Source: Pseudomonas koreensis
GTDB lineage: Bacteria > Pseudomonadota > Gammaproteobacteria > Pseudomonadales > Pseudomonadaceae
Direction: 5' to 3'
Assembly (NCBI RefSeq): GCF_025447595.1
Contig: NZ_JAOEJU010000030.1
Coordinates: 1-64,000 of the forward strand
Length of the DNA: 64,000 nucleotides
The position numbers were made by a program, and so were the translations under genes. Position 1 is the stretch's first letter; each line of letters opens with the position of its first letter. The notes beneath the pieces are model-generated. The model had not been told where the DNA came from and did no database searches. It saw only the letters and a program-made list of their open reading frames with translations. This document shows positions 24,672 to 33,367 of the stretch, in pieces.

Positions 24672-25589
24672 TCAGGGTTGGTGTTGTCTTGATGCGTTGA
24701 GCAACCGCTCCGCTGTCGCCGCAATTTCTTCTCCGTCATGCAGTTTTTCCAGCCACCCGAACGGGATTCCCTGCACGCCGTAATAGGCGCCGGCCAACTG
24801 GCCGACGATGGCAGCCGTGGTATCCGCGTCATCGCCCAGATTCGCCGCTTGCAGGACGGCCGCGGCAAAACTGTCGGTGTGCTGGAAGCACCATAACGCC
24901 GCTTCCAGGGATTCGACGCAGTAACCACTGCCGCGAATGTCGCGCTCGGTCTTGTGCAGGTACTCGCCCCGGGCAATCGCCGCCACCTTTGGCTGACTGA
25001 AGGCTGTTGGCGGCAGAGTGCGCAGTTGCGCTTTCGATGCGCCTTCCAGCGCTTTGCCGAGCAGGTCGGCAAACAGTTGGCAGCATTCGATGGCCTCGGG
25101 CGCCGCGTGCGTGGTGCGCGAACTGTCGGCGGCGAATCGCATGGTTTTCCGGGCATCGGGGAAATAAAACAGAACCACGGGCACCAATCGCATCAACGAA
25201 CCATTGCCGGCACTGTGCGGGTCAGTAGAGCCGGCAAACGGCTCACCGGTGTGTTGATAGCGATCCAGCGCCTGACTCACGGTCATGCCGATATCGAAAC
25301 ATTCGCCGGTCGAACTCAGATAACCCCATTGCCACCAGTTCAGATAGCGGCCCATCTGGTCTGCGGCATCGAATGCGTTTTTGTTCAGCAGACTTTCCGC
25401 CAGGCACAGCGCCATCGAGGTGTCGTCGGTCCATTGACCGGGCTTCAGGTGAAACGGCCCGCCTCCGACCATGTCGGTCAGGGGCTGGAAGCTGCCGCGA
25501 GGCTGGAATTCGACGGTGGTTCCCACGGCATCGCCGCAGGCCAGTCCGAGCAGGGCGCCACGGTAACGTTCGGGGAGGGAGGGCTGCAT
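24672..25589 (-). CDS. ADP-ribosylglycohydrolase (DraG/ARH)-family protein
   Basis: This 305-aa cytoplasmic hydrolase of the ADP-ribosylglycohydrolase superfamily has the binuclear-metal motifs LACGDAVGTTVEF at the N-terminus, QWTDDTSMALCLAESLL near residue 55, and the C-terminal LGDDADTTAAIVGQLAGAYYG. Family members remove ADP-ribose from proteins or from small molecules such as O-acetyl-ADP-ribose. No nitrogenase or DraT gene lies nearby, so a nitrogenase role is unlikely. ATG 25589 gives the typical start just before ERYRGALLGLACGDA. Confidence 0.88.
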   Translation of the reverse strand: MQPSLPERYRGALLGLACGDAVGTTVEFQPRGSFQPLTDMVGGGPFHLKPGQWTDDTSMALCLAESLLNKNAFDAADQMGRYLNWWQWGYLSSTGECFDIGMTVSQALDRYQHTGEPFAGSTDPHSAGNGSLMRLVPVVLFYFPDARKTMRFAADSSRTTHAAPEAIECCQLFADLLGKALEGASKAQLRTLPPTAFSQPKVAAIARGEYLHKTERDIRGSGYCVESLEAALWCFQHTDSFAAAVLQAANLGDDADTTAAIVGQLAGAYYGVQGIPFGWLEKLHDGEEIAATAERLLNASRQHQP

Positions 25590-25785
25590 GATGACGTCCT
25601 TGTGTCGTTCAATTCGCTGCGAACGTTATCAGTTTCGCAGCGCTGATCCGTGCGCATTCTGACGAACCGGCGCCGCAAAATACTGCCGGATATTTCAATC
25701 AGATCCGACCGTTGCACTGGATTGATACAACTTCGCATTGGACATGTGGTCATACAAGCCTACTGTTCAAAACAGGAGGTGACGT

Positions 25786-26274
25786 ATGAAACCAGTACCC
25801 AACAGCTTTGAACGTAAAATCATGCTCAGGTCGCCGCGCTCCCATGTCTGGCGCGCCCTGGTCGATGCCGAGGCGTTCGGCCAGTGGTTCGGCGTTGCGC
25901 TGGAGGGCCGGCGGTTTATCGCGGGCGAATGGACGCAAGGGCAGGTGACGTACCCCGGTTATGAACATGTGCTCTGGAACGTGCTGGTGGAGAGGGTCGA
26001 GCCGCAGCAGCTGTTCTCCTTCCGCTGGCACCCGTACGCGGTGAACCCGAAAATCGACTACTCCCAGGAACCGACCACCCTGGTCAAATTCGAACTGCAG
26101 GACTACGAGAACGGCACGCTGCTGAAGGTCTCCGAGTCAGGTTTCGCGCACATTCCCGACGTGCGCCAGAAAGAGGCCTACTACATGGACAGTCGTGGCT
26201 GGGAGGAACAGTTGAGTCGGCTTGAACACTTCCTCACGGAGAGCGACCGGGCCCGCGAGCGCGAAGGTGGCTGA
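25786..26274 (+). CDS. SRPBCC (AHSA1-like) domain protein
   Basis: This 162-aa soluble protein has the START-like AHSA1 fold: an opening strand SFERKIMLRSPRSHVWRALV, WFG near residue 35, and the closing helix with GWEEQLSRLEHFL. Such proteins bind hydrophobic ligands or act as co-chaperones; none of these roles can be assigned here. AGGAGG lies six bases before ATG 25786. The 3' end overlaps the kinase gene by about eight bases, so the two are likely made together. Confidence 0.82.
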   Translation: MKPVPNSFERKIMLRSPRSHVWRALVDAEAFGQWFGVALEGRRFIAGEWTQGQVTYPGYEHVLWNVLVERVEPQQLFSFRWHPYAVNPKIDYSQEPTTLVKFELQDYENGTLLKVSESGFAHIPDVRQKEAYYMDSRGWEEQLSRLEHFLTESDRAREREGG

Positions 26275-27082
26275 TCTCGACCTGTTCACGCCGTGGCTGG
26301 AACGCTGGGCGCTGGCACCGGACGGCGAGCCGATCATCACCCCGGGCAGCCGCCTGTTGCCGGTGCGTCAGGGCGATGTGCCGGCCATGCTGAAATTCGC
26401 GGTGGATGACGAGGAAAAGTACGGCAACCTGCTGATGACCTGGTGGGACGGCGATGGTGCCGCCCGGGTGCTCGCTCATCACGAGGAAGGCCTGTTGCTT
26501 GAGCGGGCGATGGGTCAGCGTTCGTTGATGTACATGGCGCTCAACGGCGAGGATGACGAAGCCACACGGATCATGTGTCGAGCCTTGGCTCGTCTGCACG
26601 CACCGCGACCGACACCGCCACCGCCGTTGGTGGAGCTGGGGCCGTGGTTCGCATCATTAAAAATGGCCGCAGCCCGATACGGTGGCCCCTACGCCAATTG
26701 CCTGCAAACGGCCCAGACCTTGCTCGCCGAACCGCAGGACGTAGTGGTGCTGCACGGCGACATGCACCACGACAACGTTCTTGATTTCGGCCCACGGGGC
26801 TGGTTGGCCATCGACCCCAAGCGGGTGCAGGGCGAGCGCGGTTACGACTATGCCAACCTGATCTGCAACCCGGATTTGCCGACGGCAACTGATCCCGAGC
26901 GCTTTCGGCGGCAAGTCGACGTGATCTGCGAAGCAGCGGGAATCGAGCGAAAACGCCTGTTGCAATGGGTGCTGGCGTTCGCCGGACTGTCCGCCGCGTG
27001 GTTCATGGAAGATGACGAGCAAACCGCGGCAAAAGGACAGCTGAAAGTCGCGCAATTGGCGGCTTCTGCGCTGGATGCCTGA
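26267..27082 (+). CDS. Aminoglycoside O-phosphotransferase, APH(6)-like kinase
   Basis: This protein of about 271 aa belongs to the streptomycin 6-kinase/hydroxyurea kinase family. The catalytic segment is VLHGDMHHDNVLDFG (catalytic Asp in HGD, Asn in HDN), followed by the metal-binding Asp in LAIDPKRVQG and the family-typical GYDYANLICNP. The start is uncertain: GTG 26267 overlaps the SRPBCC stop, while a TTG at 26222 would add 15 residues. Chromosomal copies are common in soil bacteria and need not confer clinical resistance; the true substrate may be another amino- or hydroxy-compound. Confidence 0.8.
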   Translation: MADLDLFTPWLERWALAPDGEPIITPGSRLLPVRQGDVPAMLKFAVDDEEKYGNLLMTWWDGDGAARVLAHHEEGLLLERAMGQRSLMYMALNGEDDEATRIMCRALARLHAPRPTPPPPLVELGPWFASLKMAAARYGGPYANCLQTAQTLLAEPQDVVVLHGDMHHDNVLDFGPRGWLAIDPKRVQGERGYDYANLICNPDLPTATDPERFRRQVDVICEAAGIERKRLLQWVLAFAGLSAAWFMEDDEQTAAKGQLKVAQLAASALDA

Positions 27083-27110
27083 CACGTCTAAGGGTTTTCG
27101 GAAGGCCCGC

Positions 27111-27128
27111 TATGGCGAATGTCTTACA
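27111..27128 (+). promoter_or_regulatory. GacA-type upstream activating site of the RsmX-like sRNA
   Basis: The 18-mer TATGGCGAATGTCTTACA ends in the conserved half-site CTTACA of the Gac upstream site (consensus TGTAAG-N6-CTTACA). The left half is degenerate, which I recall is also true of rsmX in other strains. Its centre is about 65 bp upstream of the predicted sRNA start, the expected position. Confidence 0.65.
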
Positions 27129-27184
27129 CGCGATGGTAGCTATTTCGACTATTGCCGATTGGATCCACAGCGTAATCTAGCCTC

Positions 27185-27302
27185 ATCAACTGAAGCACAG
27201 GGAGTGTTTCAGGATCACGGATGATCGACCATTAGCAAGGATCGCTGCCGACAGGGAGTCGATAATGGTCTTGGGAAAAACCCGCTTCGGCGGGTTTTTT
27301 TT
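27185..27302 (+). ncRNA. rsmX: RsmX-like small RNA (RsmA/RsmE-titrating)
   Basis: A putative transcript of about 118 nt follows a TAATCT -10 box (27173-27178). It carries at least five exposed GGA motifs: ACAGGGAGTG, TCAGGATC, CACGGATG, CAAGGATC and ACAGGGAGTC. Two of them match the RsmA/RsmE site CANGGANG closely. It ends in an intrinsic terminator (ACCCGCTTCGGCGGGT plus eight T). These are the marks of the GacA-controlled RsmX/Y/Z family, which sequesters the translational repressors RsmA/RsmE. Together with the GacA-type site upstream, rsmX is the best fit; the length is right for RsmX. The 5' end is estimated. Confidence 0.78.
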
Positions 27303-27328
27303 CGCCCGTAGAAAAGTGCCGTGCCCAA

Positions 27329-27358
27329 ACAGAAACACCGCCAATCGGCGGTGTTTCT
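27329..27358 (-). terminator. Terminator hairpin after acnA
   Basis: CAGAAACACCGCC-AATC-GGCGGTGTTTCTG is a perfect 13-bp stem lying 14 bp beyond the acnA stop codon. On the minus strand it is followed by TTTGGG. It also closes the space between the convergent sRNA and acnA. Confidence 0.75.
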
Positions 27359-27371
27359 GCATCTGCAGGTT

Positions 27372-30113
27372 TTACGAGGCGATCAACTGGCGCAACACGT
27401 AATGCAGGATCCCGCCGGACTTGAAGTACTCCACCTCGTTCAAGGTGTCGATGCGGCACAGCACTTCAATTTTCTCCTGACGCCCGTCTTCACGGGTGAT
27501 AACCAGAGTCAGGTTCATCCGTGGCGTCAGCTCGACCCCGCTCAGGCCTTGGATATCCAGGGTTTCCTTGCCGGTGAGGTTCAGGCTCTTGCGGTTCTGA
27601 TCCAGCTTGAACTGCAACGGCAGCACCCCCATGCCCACCAGGTTGGAACGGTGGATCCGCTCGAAGCTTTCGGCGATCACCGCTTTGACCCCGAGCAGGT
27701 TGGTGCCCTTGGCGGCCCAGTCGCGGCTGGAACCGGTGCCGTATTCTTGCCCGGCAATCACCACCAGCGGCGTGCCCGAGGCCTGATAACGCATGGCAGC
27801 GTCGTAGATCGCCAGTTTCTCGCCGGTCGGAATGTAGATCGTGTTGCCACCTTCTTCGCCGCCGAGCATTTCGTTGCGGATGCGGATGTTGGCAAACGTG
27901 CCGCGCATCATCACTTCGTGGTTGCCCCGGCGTGAACCGTAGGAGTTGAAGTCCCGTGGCTCCACACCTTGCTCGCGCAGGTAACGCCCGGCCGGGCTGT
28001 CGGCCTTGATGTTGCCGGCGGGGGAGATGTGGTCGGTGGTCACCGAATCGCCCAATAGCGCCAGCACTCGCGCACCTTTCACATCGGCGATCACCGGCAA
28101 AGGCCCGGAAATGTCGTCGAAGAACGGCGGGTGCTGGATGTAGGTCGAATCCGCCTGCCAGACGTAAGTCGCGGCTTGCGGCACCTCGATGGCTTGCCAC
28201 TGTTCGTCACCGGCGAACACTTCTGCGTATTCCTTGTGGAACATCGCCGTATTGACCTGATTCACCGCGTCAGCAATTTCCTTGCTGCTCGGCCAGATAT
28301 CACGCAGGTAAACCGGGTTGCCCTGCTGGTCATTGCCCAGAGGTTCGCTGCTGATGTCGGTGCGCACACTGCCCGCCAGTGCGTAAGCGACCACCAGCGG
28401 CGGCGAGGCCAGCCAATTGGTTTTCACCAGTGGATGCACCCGGCCTTCAAAGTTGCGATTGCCGGACAACACCGAAGCCACGGTCAGATCGGCTTTCTGG
28501 ATGGCTTTTTCGATCGGTTCAGGCAGCGGCCCGGAGTTGCCGATGCAAGTGGTGCAGCCGTATCCGACCAGCGAAAAACCGAGCTGGTCGAGATACTGCG
28601 TCAATCCGGCGGCTTTGTAGTAATCGGTGACGACTTTCGAACCCGGTGCCAGCGAACTCTTCACCCACGGTTTGCGGGTCAGGCCTTTCTCCACGGCTTT
28701 TTTCGCCAGCAGGCCGGCGGCCATCATCACGCTCGGGTTGGAGGTGTTGGTGCAGGAGGTGATTGCGGCAATCACCACGGCACCGTTTTTCAGGCGATAG
28801 GTGTGGCCGTCGTACTCGTAATCGGTTTCGCCGACCAGATCGGCATTGCCTACTGCCACACCACCGCCGCCCTCGCTTTCGAGGCGTCCTTCTTCCTTGC
28901 TGGTGGGTTTGAATTGCAAGTCGAGAAAGTCGCTGAACGCCTGACCGACATTCGGCAGCGAGACCCGGTCCTGTGGGCGTTTCGGCCCGGCGAGGCTGGC
29001 TTCGACGCTGCCCATGTCCAGCGCCAGACTGTCGGTGAACACCGGCTCCTGACCGGGCAGGCGCCACAAACCCTGGGCCTTGGTGTAGGCCTCGACCAGT
29101 TTCACCACTTCAGTCGGACGGCCGGACAGGCGCAGGTAGTCGAGGGTCACGTCATCCACCGGGAAGAAGCCGCAAGTCGCGCCATATTCCGGGGCCATGT
29201 TGGCGATGGTCGCGCGGTCGGCCAGCGGCAGGTCGGCGAGGCCGTCGCCATAGAACTCGACGAATTTGCCGACCACGCCTTTCTTGCGCAGCATCTGGGT
29301 CACGGTCAGCACCAGGTCGGTGGCGGTGATGCCTTCCTTGAGCTTGCCGGTGAGTTTGAAGCCGATCACTTCTGGAATCAGCATCGACACCGGTTGCCCG
29401 AGCATCGCCGCTTCCGCCTCGATCCCGCCGACGCCCCAGCCGAGTACGCCGAGGCCGTTGATCATGGTGGTGTGGGAGTCGGTGCCGACTAGCGTGTCAG
29501 GGAAGGCATAGGTGCGGCCGTCTTCGTCCTTGGTCCACACGGTGCGGCCGAGGTATTCGAGGTTGACCTGGTGACAGATCCCGGTGCCCGGCGGCACCAC
29601 GCTGAAGTTGTCGAACGCGCTCTGGCCCCAGCGCAGGAAGGCGTAGCGTTCGCCGTTGCGCTGCATTTCGATGTCGACGTTCTGTTCGAAGGCGCTGGCG
29701 CTGGCGAATTTGTCGACCATCACCGAGTGGTCGATCACCAGATCCACCGGCGACAGCGGGTTGATTCGCTGTGGATCACCGCCGGCCTTGGCCATGGCGG
29801 CGCGCATCGCGGCCAGATCGACCACGGCGGGGACGCCGGTAAAGTCCTGCATCAGCACGCGGGCAGGGCGGTACTGGATTTCCCGGTCGGAGCGGCGCTC
29901 CTTGAGCCACGCGGCAATGGCCTTGAGGTCGGCGCCGGTGACGGTTTTTTCATCTTCCCAGCGCAGCAGGTTTTCCAGCAGGACTTTCAGCGACATCGGC
30001 AGCTTGTCGAGATCGCCCAAGGTCTTGGCGGCATCCGGCAGGCTGAAATAGTGGTAAGTCTTGTCGTCGACTTTCAGAGTTGTAAGGGATTTCAGACTAT
30101 CGAGGGACGGCAT
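27372..30113 (-). CDS. acnA: Aconitate hydratase A
   Basis: This 913-aa aconitase of the AcnA/IRP1 type interconverts citrate and isocitrate in the TCA cycle in the cytoplasm. The [4Fe-4S] ligands are visible in AITSCTNTSNP and in GCTTCIGNSGPLPEP. The swivel domain with GSRRGNHEVMMRGTFANIRI and the C-terminal YGTGSSRDWAAKG are also present. I chose ATG 30113 because AAGGAG lies eight bases upstream; a GTG three codons earlier overlaps that site. Divergent from rlmM. Confidence 0.96.
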   Translation of the reverse strand: MPSLDSLKSLTTLKVDDKTYHYFSLPDAAKTLGDLDKLPMSLKVLLENLLRWEDEKTVTGADLKAIAAWLKERRSDREIQYRPARVLMQDFTGVPAVVDLAAMRAAMAKAGGDPQRINPLSPVDLVIDHSVMVDKFASASAFEQNVDIEMQRNGERYAFLRWGQSAFDNFSVVPPGTGICHQVNLEYLGRTVWTKDEDGRTYAFPDTLVGTDSHTTMINGLGVLGWGVGGIEAEAAMLGQPVSMLIPEVIGFKLTGKLKEGITATDLVLTVTQMLRKKGVVGKFVEFYGDGLADLPLADRATIANMAPEYGATCGFFPVDDVTLDYLRLSGRPTEVVKLVEAYTKAQGLWRLPGQEPVFTDSLALDMGSVEASLAGPKRPQDRVSLPNVGQAFSDFLDLQFKPTSKEEGRLESEGGGGVAVGNADLVGETDYEYDGHTYRLKNGAVVIAAITSCTNTSNPSVMMAAGLLAKKAVEKGLTRKPWVKSSLAPGSKVVTDYYKAAGLTQYLDQLGFSLVGYGCTTCIGNSGPLPEPIEKAIQKADLTVASVLSGNRNFEGRVHPLVKTNWLASPPLVVAYALAGSVRTDISSEPLGNDQQGNPVYLRDIWPSSKEIADAVNQVNTAMFHKEYAEVFAGDEQWQAIEVPQAATYVWQADSTYIQHPPFFDDISGPLPVIADVKGARVLALLGDSVTTDHISPAGNIKADSPAGRYLREQGVEPRDFNSYGSRRGNHEVMMRGTFANIRIRNEMLGGEEGGNTIYIPTGEKLAIYDAAMRYQASGTPLVVIAGQEYGTGSSRDWAAKGTNLLGVKAVIAESFERIHRSNLVGMGVLPLQFKLDQNRKSLNLTGKETLDIQGLSGVELTPRMNLTLVITREDGRQEKIEVLCRIDTLNEVEYFKSGGILHYVLRQLIAS

Positions 30114-30335
30114 TACGATCACTCCTTTGAGTCCGCACGGCTACGGACTGAGGGGACGGGCAGAGCTATCAACGTAGCCCTGTTTTCAGTAGCTGGCTAA
30201 TAACTGGACTCTATGGGCAAGTCCAAGGTTCCGACATCGGCTATCATGCGCCGGTTTTCGTGACAGGCTTTGCTTCAACGCAGGGTCTGGGCATCGCGCA
30301 GGGGATGAATGATCGCCCTCTGCCCAGGAGTAAGA

Positions 30336-31409
30336 ATGAACACCCTATTCATGCATTGCCGGCCAGGCTTCGAAGGCGAAGTCTGCTCGGAGATTTCCGA
30401 CCTCGCCGCCCAACTCAACGTGGCCGGCTACGCCAAGGCCAAACCGGCCACCGCTTGCGCCGAGTTCGTCTGCACCGAAGAAGACGGTGCCGAGCGCCTG
30501 ATGCGCGGCCAGCGCTTCGCCGAGCTGATCTTCCCGCGCCAGTGGGCGCGCGGTTTTTTCATCGATCTGCCGGAAAACGACCGCATTAGCGTGATCCTCG
30601 CGCACATGGCTGAATTCCCGGTGTGCGGCAGCCTGTGGCTGGAAGTCGTCGACACCAACGACGGCAAGGAACTGTCGAACTTCTGCAAGAAATTCGAAGG
30701 CCCACTGCGCAAGGCGCTGACCGGCGCCGGCAAACTGGTGGAAGACGCCAGCAAGCCACGTCTGTTGCTGACTTTCAAAAGCGGTCGTGAGGTGTTTCTC
30801 GGTCTGGCCGATGCCGGTAACTCGGCGATGTGGCCGATGGGCATTCCGCGCCTGAAGTTCCCACGCGAGGCACCGAGCCGTTCGACCCTGAAGCTGGAAG
30901 AGGCCTGGCACCACTTCATCCCCCGCGACCAGTGGGAAGATCGCCTGCACAGCGATATGACCGGCGTCGACCTCGGCGCGGCGCCGGGGGGCTGGACCTG
31001 GCAACTGGTCAATCGCGGCATGCTGGTGACCGCCATCGACAACGGCCCGATGGCTGAAAGCCTGATGGACACCGGTCTGGTGCAGCACTTGATGGCTGAC
31101 GGTTTCACCTTCAAACCGAAGCAACCGGTGGACTGGATGGTCTGCGACATCGTCGAGAAACCGGCGCGCAACGCCGCGATGCTCGAAGAGTGGATCGGCG
31201 AGGGGCATTGCCGGGAAGCGGTGGTCAATCTCAAGTTGCCGATGAAGCAGCGATACGCCGAAGTGAAGCGCTTGCTCGAACGTATCGCCGACGGTTTCAA
31301 GGCCCGCGGGATCAAGGTCGATATCGGCTGCAAACAGCTGTACCACGACCGCGAGGAAGTGACCTGCCATTTGCGCCGCCATGACGTGAAGAAAGCCAAA
31401 GCCCGCTGA
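30336..31409 (+). CDS. rlmM: 23S rRNA 2'-O-ribose C2498 methyltransferase
   Basis: This 357-aa SAM-dependent methyltransferase modifies C2498 of 23S rRNA. An N-terminal THUMP-like part starts MNTLFMHCRPGFEGEVC. The C-terminal Rossmann domain has the SAM motif GVDLGAAPGGWTWQLV and the catalytic Lys/Asp-type segments MVCDIVEKP and AVVNLKLPMK. ATG 30336 has CCAGGAG six bases upstream; the frame is open nine codons further but without a site. The length matches E. coli RlmM (about 366 aa). Confidence 0.95.
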   Translation: MNTLFMHCRPGFEGEVCSEISDLAAQLNVAGYAKAKPATACAEFVCTEEDGAERLMRGQRFAELIFPRQWARGFFIDLPENDRISVILAHMAEFPVCGSLWLEVVDTNDGKELSNFCKKFEGPLRKALTGAGKLVEDASKPRLLLTFKSGREVFLGLADAGNSAMWPMGIPRLKFPREAPSRSTLKLEEAWHHFIPRDQWEDRLHSDMTGVDLGAAPGGWTWQLVNRGMLVTAIDNGPMAESLMDTGLVQHLMADGFTFKPKQPVDWMVCDIVEKPARNAAMLEEWIGEGHCREAVVNLKLPMKQRYAEVKRLLERIADGFKARGIKVDIGCKQLYHDREEVTCHLRRHDVKKAKAR

Positions 31410-31474
31410 GCGAGCGACAGGTGACCGAACCCCCGGCATTGGGCGACAATGCCGGCCAGTTTCAGGAGTGAATC

Positions 31475-31726
31475 ATGAGTGAAATGATTGATACGCCGGT
31501 CGACGGCACCCTCGACGCCACGGGCCTCAACTGCCCGGAGCCGGTGATGATGCTGCACCAGCACATCCGTGACCTGGTGCCCGGCGGCCTGCTCAAGGTG
31601 ATCGCCACCGACCCGTCGACCCGCCGCGACATCCCCAAATTCTGCGTGTTTCTCGACCACGAACTGGTGGGGCAGCACGAAGAGGCCGGGACCTATCTGT
31701 ACTGGATCCGCAAGAAATCCGGTTGA
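31475..31726 (+). CDS. tusA: Sulfur carrier protein TusA
   Basis: This 83-aa cytoplasmic sulfur-transfer protein accepts sulfur from cysteine desulfurase for tRNA 2-thiolation and other pathways. The invariant motif is LDATGLNCPEPVMMLH, with the active Cys near residue 20. The RBS CAGGAG precedes ATG 31475. It is followed by a terminator shared with the convergent MATE gene. Confidence 0.95.
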   Translation: MSEMIDTPVDGTLDATGLNCPEPVMMLHQHIRDLVPGGLLKVIATDPSTRRDIPKFCVFLDHELVGQHEEAGTYLYWIRKKSG

Positions 31727-31735
31727 TCGGAAGGC

Positions 31736-31770
31736 GAAAAAAAGACCTGCATGTGCAGGTCTTTTTTTTA
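31736..31770. terminator. Bidirectional terminator between tusA and the MATE gene
   Basis: AAAGACCTGCATGTGCAGGTCTTT is a perfect 12-bp palindrome with A-run before and T-run after it, so it can serve both convergent genes. Confidence 0.88.
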
Positions 31771-31777
31771 TGGCCGG

Positions 31778-33202
31778 TCAGCCCATCGAGCGGCTGATGC
31801 GAATGCGCTTGCGTGCGCTGCGCGTCAGGCGGATCGACAGCATCAGCGCCGCGCAGCTGAGGCCGACGATCAGGCCTTCCCACAGGCCGCTCGGGCCGCG
31901 AGGTTCGCCGAGCCAGTCGGTCAGGCCGAGGGCATAACCCACCGGCAGGCCGATGCCCCAATAGGCGAACAGGGTCAGGATCATCGTCACGCGGGTGTCC
32001 TGATAACCGCGCAGGGCGCCGGCGGCGGTGACCTGGATCGCGTCGGAAAACTGGAACAGCGCCGAGTACACGATCAGCATCGCCGCGATGTGAATCACCA
32101 TCGGATCCGACGTGTAGATCGCAGCAATGTGTTCGCGCATCAGCAGCATCATGCTCGCCGACAGGCAGGCGTAAGCCAGCGCGGTGCCCATGCCGACACC
32201 CGCGGCGAAACGCGCTTCGCGAGGTTCTTCACGGCCCAGGGCCTGGCCGACCCGCACGGTCACGGCCATGCCCAGCGAGTACGGAATCATGAACACCAGC
32301 GAGCTGACGTTCAGCGCGATCTGGTGTCCGGCCACCACGGTGGCGCCGAGGCTGCCGATCAGCAGCGCGATCACCGCGAAAATGCTCGACTCGGCAAACA
32401 CCGCGACGCCGATCGGCAGACCGATGGCCAGCAAGCGCTTGATCACCGCCCATTGCGGCCAGTCGAAACGGCTGAACAGTTCGCTCGACTTGTAGGCCGA
32501 CGCCCAGCGCTCGTAACCGGCCAGACCCAGCGCCATCACCCACATCACGATGGCCGTGGCCCAGCCGCAACCGACACCGCCCATGGCCGGTACGCCGAAG
32601 TGGCCATAAATGAACACGTAGTTGAGCGGGATGTTCAGCGCCAGACCGCACAGGCCCAGCACCATCGCCGGGCGGGTGCGGCCGAGGCCGTCACTGGTGC
32701 AGCGCAGCACATGGTAGAAGGCCACGGCCGGCAGACCGCTGGCGATGCCGTGCAGGTACTGCATGCACGGGCCGATCAGCTCCGGATCGACTTTCATCAG
32801 GTGCAGGATCGGCTCGGCGCTGAACAGCATGCCGGTCGCCATCAGGCCCACTACCAGTGCCAGCCACAAGGCCTGACGCACGATCGGGCCGATTTCGCTG
32901 TGGGTGCCGGCGCCGAAGCGTTGGGCGACTTTCGGCGTGGTGGCCAGCAGGGTGCCGGTCATCAGCAGGAACACCGGCACCCAGATCGAATTGCCCAGCG
33001 CCACGGCCGCGAGATCCTTGGGCCCCACGCGCCCGGCCATCACCGCATCGACGAAGCCCATGGCAGTGGTTGCCAGCTGCGCGATCATGATCGGCAGGGC
33101 CAGACCGAGCAGATTCTTCAGCTCCAGGCGAACCCGGGCAGGGCGGTTGAGGGAAACGGCGGCGGGGCGGTCAGTCACGGAATTCACAGGCAAAGCGTCC
33201 AC
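31778..33202 (-). CDS. MATE-family multidrug efflux transporter (NorM/PmpM-like)
   Basis: This inner-membrane antiporter of up to 474 aa has about 12 helices. The MATE pattern is visible: LPIMIAQLATTAMGFVDAVM in helix 1, the internal repeat LPIGVAVFAESSIFAVIALL, and VAGHQIALNVSSLVFMIPYS. Members export cationic drugs and dyes against H+ or Na+. The start is not certain: GTG 33202 lacks a clear ribosome site, and downstream GTG codons (residues 6 and 9) are alternatives. In pseudomonads this is probably the PmpM/NorM orthologue. Confidence 0.88.
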   Translation of the reverse strand: MDALPVNSVTDRPAAVSLNRPARVRLELKNLLGLALPIMIAQLATTAMGFVDAVMAGRVGPKDLAAVALGNSIWVPVFLLMTGTLLATTPKVAQRFGAGTHSEIGPIVRQALWLALVVGLMATGMLFSAEPILHLMKVDPELIGPCMQYLHGIASGLPAVAFYHVLRCTSDGLGRTRPAMVLGLCGLALNIPLNYVFIYGHFGVPAMGGVGCGWATAIVMWVMALGLAGYERWASAYKSSELFSRFDWPQWAVIKRLLAIGLPIGVAVFAESSIFAVIALLIGSLGATVVAGHQIALNVSSLVFMIPYSLGMAVTVRVGQALGREEPREARFAAGVGMGTALAYACLSASMMLLMREHIAAIYTSDPMVIHIAAMLIVYSALFQFSDAIQVTAAGALRGYQDTRVTMILTLFAYWGIGLPVGYALGLTDWLGEPRGPSGLWEGLIVGLSCAALMLSIRLTRSARKRIRISRSMG

Positions 33203-33367
33203 AGGGGTTGATGCGCAAGGCCGGGCATTCTACGCCGCTGACGTTATGGTCAGGAAAAATCCTCTGTTGCGGATTTGTAATCGCCTTCGACCGATCAAGA
33301 AAGAACAGCCTGCTGGCTCATCGCAGCCCCAGCGCCTACACTGCCGATCCGCCCAAGGAGCCCCGCC

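Noticed and set aside
26267..27082. Acquired aminoglycoside resistance gene
   Set aside because: No mobile element, integron or change in base composition surrounds it; a resident chromosomal kinase is more likely.
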